Part shown: piece by piece, positions 52,135 to 64,000 of the stretch
Numbering within the stretch: position 1 is the first letter of the stretch
How the letters are laid out: each line of letters starts with the position of its first letter
NCBI RefSeq assembly: GCF_024345495.1
Contig: NZ_JAGQBF010000005.1
Location: 45,811-109,810, forward strand
Reading direction: 5' to 3'
DNA: 64,000 nt
Source of the DNA: Synechococcus sp. RedBA-s
GTDB taxonomy: Bacteria; Cyanobacteriota; Cyanobacteriia; PCC-6307; Cyanobiaceae
The notes under the pieces: generated by a model
Seen by the model: the letters and a program-made list of their open reading frames with translations, nothing else
Told to the model about the DNA's origin: nothing
The model's database searches: none
Made by a program: the position numbers and the translations under genes

Positions 52135-52856
52135 CCACCACCACCCCTCCCAGCGACACCCTGCTGCGGCCTGCCGCCGAGCGCTTCCATGGCCGGCTCG
52201 ACTGGCTCGAGAGCCGGCACACCTTCAGCTTCGGCCACCACTACGACCCCGCCTGGATGGGCTATGGCCCCCTGCGGGTGATCAACGAGGACACCATTGC
52301 CCCTGGGCGTGGTTTCGGGATGCATCCCCATAGCGACATGGAGATCATCACTGTGATGGTCGACGGGGAGCTCACCCACCGTGATTCGATGGACCACAGT
52401 GCCGTGCTGATGGTGGGGGAAGTGCAACGGATGAGCGCCGGCACCGGTGTGGTCCACAGCGAAACCAACGACACCAGCCACCCCTGCCGGCTGCTGCAGA
52501 TCTGGATCGAGCCCAGCAGCCGCGGCATCGAACCGGCCTATGAGCAGAAGTCGTTCACCGTCGGCGAAGGCTGGACCCTGCTGCTCGATCCCGAGCAGGC
52601 GGAAGGCGCCATGGCGATCCACCGGCCGGTGCGGCTGTGGCGGGCCCAGCCCAGTGAAGGGGTCTGCCTTGAGCTGCCCGTCGCGGCGGGGCGCCAGGCC
52701 TGGCTGCAGCTGATCGATGGCAGCGTGGAGCTGAGCGGCCCTGATGGGCCCCAGCCCCTGAGTGCCGGTGATGGGCTCGGCTTCGTCGCCGGCGGATCAG
52801 GAGAGCTCACAGCCACGGCGGCCGGCACCGATTTGCTGCTGTTTGAGCTTGCATGA
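52131..52856 (+). CDS. Pirin family protein
   Basis: A bicupin pirin of 241 aa. The N-terminal cupin has the metal ligands in GFGMHPHSDMEIITVM, THRDSMDH and GVVHSE. Bacterial pirins may act as quercetin dioxygenases or regulators of redox enzymes. It is translationally coupled on both sides, to the ene-reductase and to the DUF924 fragment. The C-terminal cupin is degenerate, as usual. Confidence 0.92.
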   Translation: MTTTTPPSDTLLRPAAERFHGRLDWLESRHTFSFGHHYDPAWMGYGPLRVINEDTIAPGRGFGMHPHSDMEIITVMVDGELTHRDSMDHSAVLMVGEVQRMSAGTGVVHSETNDTSHPCRLLQIWIEPSSRGIEPAYEQKSFTVGEGWTLLLDPEQAEGAMAIHRPVRLWRAQPSEGVCLELPVAAGRQAWLQLIDGSVELSGPDGPQPLSAGDGLGFVAGGSGELTATAAGTDLLLFELA

Positions 52857-53218
52857 GCGACCCTGGCGCCCCCGATCTGCTGCGCTTCTGGTTCGAGGTG
52901 TGTCAGCCGGCCCAGTGGTTCCGCAAGGATCCCGCCTTCGATCAACAGGTGCGCGAACGCTTCGGGGAGCTGAGTCAGCGGGCCCTGGCCGGGGAGCTGC
53001 AGCCGTGGGCCGATCAACCGGGCTCAGCCCTGGCTCTGGTGCTGCTGCTCGATCAGCTCCCCAGGCAACTCCGGCGCGATCAACCTGGGGCCTTCGCCGG
53101 CCGCCACCGGGATGTGATCGCACACTTCGGGCGCTTCCCCCACCGAAATGGGGCCCTGGGACGCAGCTCCAGCGCCGAGGAGCTGGCCTTTCTGGAACAG
53201 CCGGGCTCCCGATTCTGA
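52853..53218 (+). pseudogene. DUF924 protein with a large internal deletion
   Basis: The frame is open over 121 codons. The start (LLRFWFEVCQPAQWFRKDPAFDQQVRERFGEL, LALVLLLDQLPRQLRRDQPGAFAG) matches the first part of DUF924 proteins and the end (IAHFGRFPHRNGALGRSSSAEELAFL) matches their last part. About 60 residues of the middle, including the conserved LPFEHSE helix, are missing, so the usual length of about 180 aa is not reached. An in-frame deletion is the simplest explanation. A shortened but folded product cannot be excluded. Confidence 0.7.
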
Positions 53219-53337
53219 GAGTGTCAACGGCGAGTCCTCACAAAATATGACTGTCTACTCAAAAGGCAGCAGCTGATGCTGCGGCTCTCCGGCCCTGCCA
53301 CTGGAATGGATTTCAAGACTCCGTTGCGCACCTGGTC

Positions 53338-53571
53338 ATGGCGACCCACGATCCCTATGCCCCTGGCCTGAGGGTGCTCCCCGACCTGGAGCTAGAGAAC
53401 AAGCGCTGGATCGTGCGCTACCGCGGCTTCGTGCTGATGCCCCAGGCTGATCTCAGCTGGTTGGTGCGGCCCGAGCGCAGTCCGATGCCGGTGCTGCCCT
53501 TCCGCACCCCCGCCAGCTCCCTGGAGGATGTGAAGGCACTGGTGGACTGGCGCCTCACCCGAGCCGCCTGA
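53338..53571 (+). CDS. Small conserved hypothetical protein
   Basis: A 77-aa protein from ATG 53338, with a hydrophobic beta-like centre (RWIVRYRGFVLMPQADLSWLV) and a C-terminal helix (SLEDVKALVDWRLTRAA). Similar short proteins are widespread in picocyanobacteria as far as I recall. No motif shows its function. It stands alone, 119 bp after the DUF924 gene. Confidence 0.6.
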   Translation: MATHDPYAPGLRVLPDLELENKRWIVRYRGFVLMPQADLSWLVRPERSPMPVLPFRTPASSLEDVKALVDWRLTRAA

Positions 53572-53595
53572 TCCCCCCTCTGAGCCCCTGAGACC

Positions 53596-53907
53596 TCAGG
53601 CCGCCTGGGGCGGCGTGGGGGTGGGGCCGCCGGCCTGGAATGGCAGCACCAGCGTGGCCCAGCGCTCGGGACGCTCACCGCGGTAACGCTTGGCCTGACG
53701 GACTCCAAAGGGAACCCGCAGCACGTTGGTGCCTTCTTCGTGGAAGGTTTCTCCACGATCGTGGGAACTGGACAGGGTGGTGGGCACCGCTGGCAGTGAG
53801 GGGCCTTGCCTGGGCGGCGATCCTGGTTGACGGGCCGCCTGGGAGTCAGCCATCACCAGTCGCCGAATGGCAGCAGGGCCTGAGGTGTCGTCGTTGTTGC
53901 CGTTCAT
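53596..53907 (-). CDS. Hypothetical protein, disordered N-terminus
   Basis: A possible 103-aa protein from ATG 53907. The first 60 residues are Pro/Ser/Gln-rich; the C-terminal part (TNVLRVPFGVRQAKRYRGERPERWATLVLPF) looks like a folded strand-helix unit. No ribosome-binding site stands out. It is convergent with the preceding small gene. I list it because codon use and the conserved-looking tail suggest real coding, but doubt remains. Confidence 0.4.
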   Translation of the reverse strand: MNGNNDDTSGPAAIRRLVMADSQAARQPGSPPRQGPSLPAVPTTLSSSHDRGETFHEEGTNVLRVPFGVRQAKRYRGERPERWATLVLPFQAGGPTPTPPQAA

Positions 53908-54047
53908 GGATGGGTCGGCGCAGCGATAGGACGGATCGGAAGGAGTAGCGAAACCGGAACTTCTGGGCGCATTACTCACAGATCTGGGCAAAGAAACAAC
54001 CCCTGGATTCGAAAGAAAACCTGAGGATTGATCAATTTGCGCGGATC

Positions 54048-57089
<3,042 letters not shown>

Positions 57090-57146
57090 GCCACCAGGTC
57101 CGGCTTAGCGCTGGATCCTAGGTAATTCGCCCCGCCGGACCAGGGT

Positions 57147-57536
57147 TCAGGAGCCTTCAAGCTTGGCGCGGTAGCTGGCGGGATCGAGCAGGTCGTCGAG
57201 CTGGGCGGGATCGCTGGGGCGCAGCAGCAGCAACCACCCCTCGCCGTGGGGATCGTTCTGCAGCTCCTCGGGGCTGGCCAGCACCGCCTCGTTGCGCCGC
57301 TCCACGGTGCCGCTGATCGGGGCGTACATCTCCTCGACGGCCTTGACCGATTCGACCGTGCCGAAACTGCTGCCCCGCTCCAGCTGGGCGCCGTTTTCGG
57401 GCAGCTCAACAAAGACGATGTCGCCGAGCTGATCGACGGCAAAGGCACTCACACCCACCCGCACCAACTCCCCCTCCGGTCGCACGTATTCATGGCTGTC
57501 GGCGTAGCGGCAGTCGTCGGGGACCTGGATGGCCAT
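57147..57536 (-). CDS. gcvH: Glycine cleavage H-protein
   Basis: The lipoyl carrier of the glycine cleavage complex, 129 aa. Lys65 in ESVKAVEEMYAPISG is the lipoylation site, and DIVFVELPENGAQL forms the preceding hairpin. ATG 57536 is chosen; the frame extends further upstream but that part is a shadow of the preceding gene. It passes aminomethyl groups from GcvP, encoded next, to GcvT, which is not in the window. Confidence 0.95.
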   Translation of the reverse strand: MAIQVPDDCRYADSHEYVRPEGELVRVGVSAFAVDQLGDIVFVELPENGAQLERGSSFGTVESVKAVEEMYAPISGTVERRNEAVLASPEELQNDPHGEGWLLLLRPSDPAQLDDLLDPASYRAKLEGS

Positions 57537-57589
57537 CGCGGACCGGAGGGAGGTTTCGACCCAGTGTGGCTCCCGGGGGGGCGCCGCGC

Positions 57590-58864
57590 TCAGGAGCCCC
57601 CGCCGGGCCCCAGGGCCGCCAGGGCCCGCTCCAGCGCCAGGGCCACGTGGCTGCGGTGGGTGCCGCCCTGCGAAAAGAGCACGTAGGGCTCGCGCAGGGG
57701 GGCATCGGCGGAGAACTCGCTGGTGCTGCCATCGATGAAACTGCCGCCGGCCATCACCAGCTCGCTGGCGTAGCCGGGCATCGGCGCCGGTACCGGATCG
57801 AGGTAACTCCCCACCGGTGAGCACGACTGGAAGGCCCGGCACACCCGGATCAGGGGCTCGGGGGCGCCGAAGCGCACCGCCTGGATCAGGTCGCTGCGGT
57901 GCTCCCCCAGCTGGGGCTGCACGGCATAGCCCAGATCGCTGAACACCGCGGCGGTGAGGTCAGCACCGATCAGCGCCTCCGACACCATCTGGGGCGCCAG
58001 AAACAGACCCTGGAACAGCAGGCGATAGAGGTCGAAACCGGTGCCGCCCTCACTGCCGATGCCCGGCGCCGTGAGCCGGCAGCAGGCCTGCTCCACCAGC
58101 TCGGCGCGACCGGCCACATAGCCGCCGGTGGGGGCGATGGTGCCGCCGAGGTTCTTGATCAGCGAACCGGCGATCAGGTCGGCACCCACCGCCGGCGGCT
58201 CCAGGGGTTCCACCAATTCGCCGTAGCAGTTGTCAACGAAGCGAATGCAGCCAGGCTGCAGGGCCTCCACCCGCTCGCAGAGGCGGGCGATCACCTCCAG
58301 GCTGAGGGCGGGCCGCCAGCTGTAGCCGCAGCTGCGCTGGATCAACACCAGGCGTGTGGGCACCGCCAGGGCCGCAGCCAGGCCGTCCTCGTCCACCGCA
58401 CCGGCGGCCGTGAGCTGCAGCTCGTCGTAGTGGATGCCGAACTCGGCCAGGGAGCCTTGGCCCGTGCCGCGCAGACCGATCACCTCCTCCAGGGTGTCGT
58501 AGGGGCGGCCGGTGAGGGCCAGCATTCGATCACCGGGGCGCAGCACCCCGAACAGGGCGGCGGCGATGGCGTGGGTGCCGCTCACGAACTGCAGGCGCAC
58601 GGCGGCGGCTTCGGCCCCCAGCACCCGCGCGAAGACGCGATCCAGCACCTCCCGGCCCAGGTCGCCATGGCCGTAGCCACTGACGGAGGCGAAGTGGTGG
58701 GTGCCCAGCCGCTCAGCGGCGAAGGCGTCGAGCACCCGTGCCAGTGCCGGCTGCACGGCAGCGGTGCGGGCGGCGGCCAAAGGCGCGGTCCGCTCAGCGG
58801 CGGCGGCCAGCCGCTCCCGGGCCCAGCCGGCGTGGGTTTCAGTGTTGATTGCCATTGTGGTCAT
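57590..58864 (-). CDS. Methionine gamma-lyase family / aluminium-resistance-type PLP enzyme
   Basis: A 424-aa PLP fold-type I protein of the YnbB group (annotated as aluminium resistance or cystathionine beta-lyase-like). It contains HHFASVSGYGHGDLGREVLDRVFA, LQFVSGTHAIAAALFG, FVDNCYGELVEPLEPPAVGADLIAGSLIKNLGG (PLP lysine in SLIKNLGG) and GSFIDGSTSEFSADAPLREPY. The true substrate is unknown. ATG 58864 is used; ATG 58855 is close by. The gene is followed by gcvH after 53 bp and may be co-transcribed with it. Confidence 0.85.
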   Translation of the reverse strand: MTTMAINTETHAGWARERLAAAAERTAPLAAARTAAVQPALARVLDAFAAERLGTHHFASVSGYGHGDLGREVLDRVFARVLGAEAAAVRLQFVSGTHAIAAALFGVLRPGDRMLALTGRPYDTLEEVIGLRGTGQGSLAEFGIHYDELQLTAAGAVDEDGLAAALAVPTRLVLIQRSCGYSWRPALSLEVIARLCERVEALQPGCIRFVDNCYGELVEPLEPPAVGADLIAGSLIKNLGGTIAPTGGYVAGRAELVEQACCRLTAPGIGSEGGTGFDLYRLLFQGLFLAPQMVSEALIGADLTAAVFSDLGYAVQPQLGEHRSDLIQAVRFGAPEPLIRVCRAFQSCSPVGSYLDPVPAPMPGYASELVMAGGSFIDGSTSEFSADAPLREPYVLFSQGGTHRSHVALALERALAALGPGGGS

Positions 58865-59063
58865 GGCCTGACACCAGCTCTTGGCGCCATGCTGCCTGGG
58901 GGCTTCCCCCACGCCGCTAGATTTCCATTCGATGCATCGGCGACATTTTTGCCAGCATCACAGGTCAGAGTCGCACCTCAGCCTGATGGGTTCCCTGCAA
59001 CGGGATCGCCCGCCGCAGGGGAGATGACGGACTCAAGCCTGCGCCACCACCGCGAGAGTTCAT

Positions 59064-60047
<984 letters not shown>

Positions 60048-60845
60048 CCGATCGCTTCAGCGAGATCCAAGGCGCCCGTCTGCTGCTGCAGGCGGGCTTT
60101 TTGGCGCAGCACCTCCAGAAAGCGGTCGGCGCTGATCGCCTGCTCGGCGGCCACCCCCAGCCCTTCAAGGGTGCGGTGCAGGTCCATCAGCTCGGCGTCG
60201 AGCTCGGCGGCGCTGTAGTCGCGCTGACCGCTCATCACAGCCGCGAAGCGCTCCCGGCGCTGAGTCTTGGCCGCCGGATAGGCCGCCAGCACCTGGTCGC
60301 GGCAGAGCCGCCAGGGCCGCCCGGCGCAGAGCAACTCCGCCAGAGCAAAGCTGAGGCCTTGGGCCTCGTCGTCGGCGATGCGCAGATCAAAGGCCCGAGG
60401 TGGCGGCACCAGGCCCACGAAGATCTCCAGCAGGTCGCCTGGGCCCAGGGGCTCACCGCTGTTGCTGAGCAGGGGCCGGGAGCCCTGGGAGAGGGCCTCG
60501 ATCAGGTCGGGGTGGCCCGCCAGAGCGCTGCTGACATCAGCGGTAGCAGCGGCGGCCCTGGCCACCAGCCACTGGTTGATGCGCCCGAGGGCCAGGAACA
60601 CCTCGGGGCCGGGGGAGGCGAGCTTGCGGTTGCGCAGCATCGAGACCTGGGAATTGTGGATCCGGCCCAGGTCGAGCACCTCGGCCAGACCGGGAAGCAC
60701 CCGGTGGGACCAGCCGTTGCGCTCATGCCAGGCCCTGATCAGATACGAAAACGCTTCACGTCCTGATTCGATTTCGGCCTGATATCCCACTTGATCTGGA
60801 TTCATACTGCTACTATTCTAAAAGACCGATCAGGAACCAGTCCTT

Positions 60846-61850
<1,005 letters not shown>

Positions 61851-61928
61851 GATCATTGATCGCCTCAAGATGCGGGCCGTCGAGCCGACGGCCCCTGTCC
61901 GATCCCCTGTTCCCGCCGTTCTGTTTCC

Positions 61929-62387
61929 ATGGCCAAGCGCGTCTCCGTCGTCCTCAGCGAGGACGTTTACAGCCTCGGCAAGCAGGGGGACTTGGTGGAG
62001 GTGGCGCCCGGTTACGCCCGTAACTTCCTGCTCCCCCAGAGCAAGGCCGTGGCCGTCACCCCAGCGGTGCTGCGCCAGGTGGAGCACCGCCGCGCCAAGG
62101 AGGCCGAGCGCCAGGCGGCCCTGAAGCAGGAGGCCGAAGCCTTCCGTACGGCCCTGACCACCATCGGCCGCTTCACCGTCAAGAAGCAGACCGGCGGCGA
62201 CGACGTGCTCTTCGGCACCGTGACCAACGGAGATGTGGCCGAAGCGATCGAAGCGGCCACCAAGAAAGAACTGGACCGCCGTGACATCGCCGTGCCCGAG
62301 ATCCACCGCACGGGCTCCTACAAGGTGCAGGTGAAGCTGCACCCCGAAGTCACAGCCGAGATCAACCTGGAAGTGGTCAGCCACTAG
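61929..62387 (+). CDS. rplI: 50S ribosomal protein L9
   Basis: A 152-aa ribosomal protein of the L1 stalk base. The N-domain has [35 protein letters not shown], then the long connecting helix and the C-terminal RNA-binding domain ([16 protein letters not shown]). Length is normal. It is followed by dnaB, a common order in bacteria. Confidence 0.97.
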   Translation: MAKRVSVVLSEDVYSLGKQGDLVEVAPGYARNFLLPQSKAVAVTPAVLRQVEHRRAKEAERQAALKQEAEAFRTALTTIGRFTVKKQTGGDDVLFGTVTNGDVAEAIEAATKKELDRRDIAVPEIHRTGSYKVQVKLHPEVTAEINLEVVSH

Positions 62388-62448
62388 GCCAGCCCGGAGC
62401 AAGCCCGGAGGCACTTCCCCAGCCCCGGTCTGCCCCTAGCCTCAGACC

Positions 62449-63915
62449 ATGGTGAGTCTCCCCCTGCCGGCCCCTGATGGCGGCCCCGAATGGGGCACCG
62501 CTGGTGAGCGCAGTAACCCGGCTCCAGCCGCTGCCGCGCTGACGCCAGCTTTTCGCCGTCGCGGCCAGGGCCAGGACGAGGCCCGCTTCGAGGCCCTGCC
62601 CGATCAGGTACCGCCCCAGAATCTGGAGGCGGAAGAAGCCGTGCTGGGCGGCATCCTGCTGGACCCCGACGCCCTCGGCCGCATCGCCGATGTGCTGCGG
62701 CCTGAGGCCTTCTACCTGAGCGCCCACCGGGAGATCTACCGCACGGCCCTGATGCTGCACAGCCAGGGCAAACCCACCGACCTCACGGCCATGGCCGCCT
62801 GGCTGGCGGACACTGGCCAGCTGGAGAAAGTGGGCGGCAGCAACCGGCTGGTGGAGCTGGTGGAGCGCACCCTCAGCACCGCCTCGATCGACCAGGTGGC
62901 CCGCCTGGTGATGGACAAATACCTGCGGCGGCAGCTGATCCGCTCGGGCAACGAGGTGATCAAGCTCGGCTTCGATCAGGCCAAGCCGATGGAGCAGGTG
63001 CTCGATGAGGCCGAGCAGCAAATCTTCGCCATCAGCCAGGAGAAGCCCTCGGTGGGGCTCACCCCCACCGCCGAGATCCTCACCAGCACCTTCAACGAGA
63101 TCGAGAGCCGCTCACTGGGCACCTCGGTGGCCGGCATCCCGGTCAACTTCTACGACCTCGATGCCATCACCCAGGGCCTGCAGCGCAGCGATCTGATCAT
63201 CGTGGCCGGCCGACCGGCGATGGGGAAAACCTCGATCGTGCTCAACATCGCCAAGAACGTGGCCCAGATCCACCAGCTGCCGGTGTGTGTGTTTTCGCTG
63301 GAGATGAGCAAGGAGCAGCTCACCTACCGGCTGCTGTCGATGGAGGTGGGCATCGAGAGTGGCCGGCTGCGCACCGGCCGGCTGCAGCAGGAGGAGTGGC
63401 CGCTGCTGGGCCAGGGCATCAACACCCTCGGCCAGCTGCCGCTGTTCATCGACGACAAGCCCAACGCCGGCGTGCTGGAGATGCGCTCCCTCTGCCGCCG
63501 GCTGATGGCGGAGCAGGGCAAGGAGCTGGGGCTGATCGTGATCGATTATCTGCAGCTGATGGAGGGCTCCACCCCCGACAACCGGGTGCAGGAGCTCTCG
63601 CGCATCACCCGGGGCCTCAAGGGCATGGCGCGGGAGCTGAACGTGCCGGTGGTCGCCCTTTCCCAGCTCAGCCGCGGCGTGGAGAGCCGCACCAACAAGC
63701 GACCGATGCTCAGTGATCTGCGCGAATCGGGCTCGATCGAGCAGGACGCCGACCTGGTGCTGATGATCTACCGCGATGAGTACTACAACCCGGAAACAGC
63801 CGATCGCGGCATCACCGAGGTGATCGTGACCAAGCACCGCAACGGCCCAGTGGGCACGGTGAAGCTGCTGTTCGAGCCCCAGTTCACCCGTTTCCGCAAC
63901 CTGGCGGCCCCCTGA
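62449..63915 (+). CDS. dnaB: Replicative DNA helicase DnaB
   Basis: The hexameric replicative helicase, 488 aa. The N-terminal collar (PPQNLEAEEAVLGGILLDP) is followed by the RecA-like motor with Walker A Lys260 (GRPAMGKTS), Walker B (LIVIDYLQLM) and the C-terminal R-finger region (DLRESGSIEQDADLVLMIYRDEYY). No intein is present. The first 40 residues are Pro/Ala-rich. The start is ATG 62449. Confidence 0.97.
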   Translation: MVSLPLPAPDGGPEWGTAGERSNPAPAAAALTPAFRRRGQGQDEARFEALPDQVPPQNLEAEEAVLGGILLDPDALGRIADVLRPEAFYLSAHREIYRTALMLHSQGKPTDLTAMAAWLADTGQLEKVGGSNRLVELVERTLSTASIDQVARLVMDKYLRRQLIRSGNEVIKLGFDQAKPMEQVLDEAEQQIFAISQEKPSVGLTPTAEILTSTFNEIESRSLGTSVAGIPVNFYDLDAITQGLQRSDLIIVAGRPAMGKTSIVLNIAKNVAQIHQLPVCVFSLEMSKEQLTYRLLSMEVGIESGRLRTGRLQQEEWPLLGQGINTLGQLPLFIDDKPNAGVLEMRSLCRRLMAEQGKELGLIVIDYLQLMEGSTPDNRVQELSRITRGLKGMARELNVPVVALSQLSRGVESRTNKRPMLSDLRESGSIEQDADLVLMIYRDEYYNPETADRGITEVIVTKHRNGPVGTVKLLFEPQFTRFRNLAAP

Positions 63916-63969
63916 TCCTCACAGACCCGCAGCGGCAGCAACATGGGGGCCAACGCCTGCAGACAACCG

Positions 63970-64000
63970 ATGAGCGAGCCCCCCACCACCCCCTCCACCC
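63970..64000 (+). CDS. Start of the next gene, possibly mnmG (truncated by window end)
   Basis: An ATG at 63970 opens a frame MSEPPTTPS that runs off the window, 54 bp after dnaB. In many cyanobacteria mnmG (tRNA modification) follows dnaB, but ten codons cannot prove the identity. Confidence 0.3.
   Translation, partial: MSEPPTTPST

Overview
The window comes from the chromosome of a unicellular picocyanobacterium, most likely of the Synechococcus/Cyanobium type. The evidence is a very GC-rich backbone together with cyanobacterial genes: heme oxygenase for bilin synthesis, the SbtA/SbtB bicarbonate transport pair, a flv3-flv1 flavodiiron pair, acyl-lipid desaturases, photorespiratory glcE/glcF and gcvP/gcvH, and an ABC-type nitrate transporter (nrtABCD). 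The ABC-type nitrate transporter fits a freshwater or brackish lineage better than an open-ocean one; that last step is inference.

Layout. 1-4.0 kb (+): the end of a UvrD/PcrA helicase, a protein with sialyltransferase-like motifs, and a CCA-type nucleotidyltransferase. 4.0-12.0 kb (-): a surface-glycan operon with a glycosyltransferase, an ABC exporter, kdsA, kdsC, a glycan-associated unknown and two tandem paralogous polytopic membrane proteins. 12.0-13.3 kb: ho1 and a small unknown. 13.4-18.9 kb: icd, then glcF and glcE with a DUF1537-type kinase packed between them on the other strand. 18.9-21.8 kb (-): molybdate uptake, a modB-modC fusion and modA.

22.0-35.3 kb is the unusual part: a chromosomal integron. 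A tyrosine recombinase with the IntI-specific insertion lies at 34270-35256. To its left are eight attC-like sites (imperfect inverted repeats of 75-93 bp ending in RYYYAAC/GTTRRRY-type cores) separating about nine cassettes read on the minus strand. The outer 7-bp core of every attC is the exact complement of the core at the start of its own cassette, as expected for genuine cassettes. This rule also locates the attI junction at 34092-34098. The cassettes encode a uracil-DNA-glycosylase-like protein, a PD-(D/E)xK-like protein, a J-domain/HNH pair, a methyltransferase, two small membrane proteins, a two-gene unit in which both proteins carry an IQAGRDV tag, and a DszB-like desulfinase with an exported rhodanese. 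Three toxin-antitoxin remnants (mazEF, HigB-like, ribbon-helix-helix) are all damaged. The integrase points the same way as the cassettes, with its 3' end toward attI, and starts 6 bp after a host metallo-hydrolase gene.

35.3-43.7 kb: metallo-hydrolase, SWIM zinc-finger protein, MEKHLA protein, Hsp20, then nrtA-nrtB-nrtC-nrtD on the minus strand. 44-46.3 kb: a DUF6671-like protein and sbtA-sbtB. 46.6-51 kb: flv3-flv1 and a rubrerythrin (O2/peroxide disposal). 51-53.6 kb: an ene-reductase, a pirin and an internally deleted DUF924 protein, all translationally coupled. 54-58.9 kb (-): a methionine-gamma-lyase-family enzyme, gcvH and gcvP. 59-61.9 kb: two fatty-acid desaturases around a divergent unknown. 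61.9-64 kb: rplI, dnaB and probably the start of the next gene.

Taken together, the host backbone handles nitrogen and molybdenum supply (nrt, mod), carbon supply and photorespiration (sbt, glc, gcv), oxygen protection (flv, rubrerythrin) and the cell surface. The integron sits between the mod and nrt loci as a store of accessory genes, many of them with nuclease, DNA-repair or TA character.
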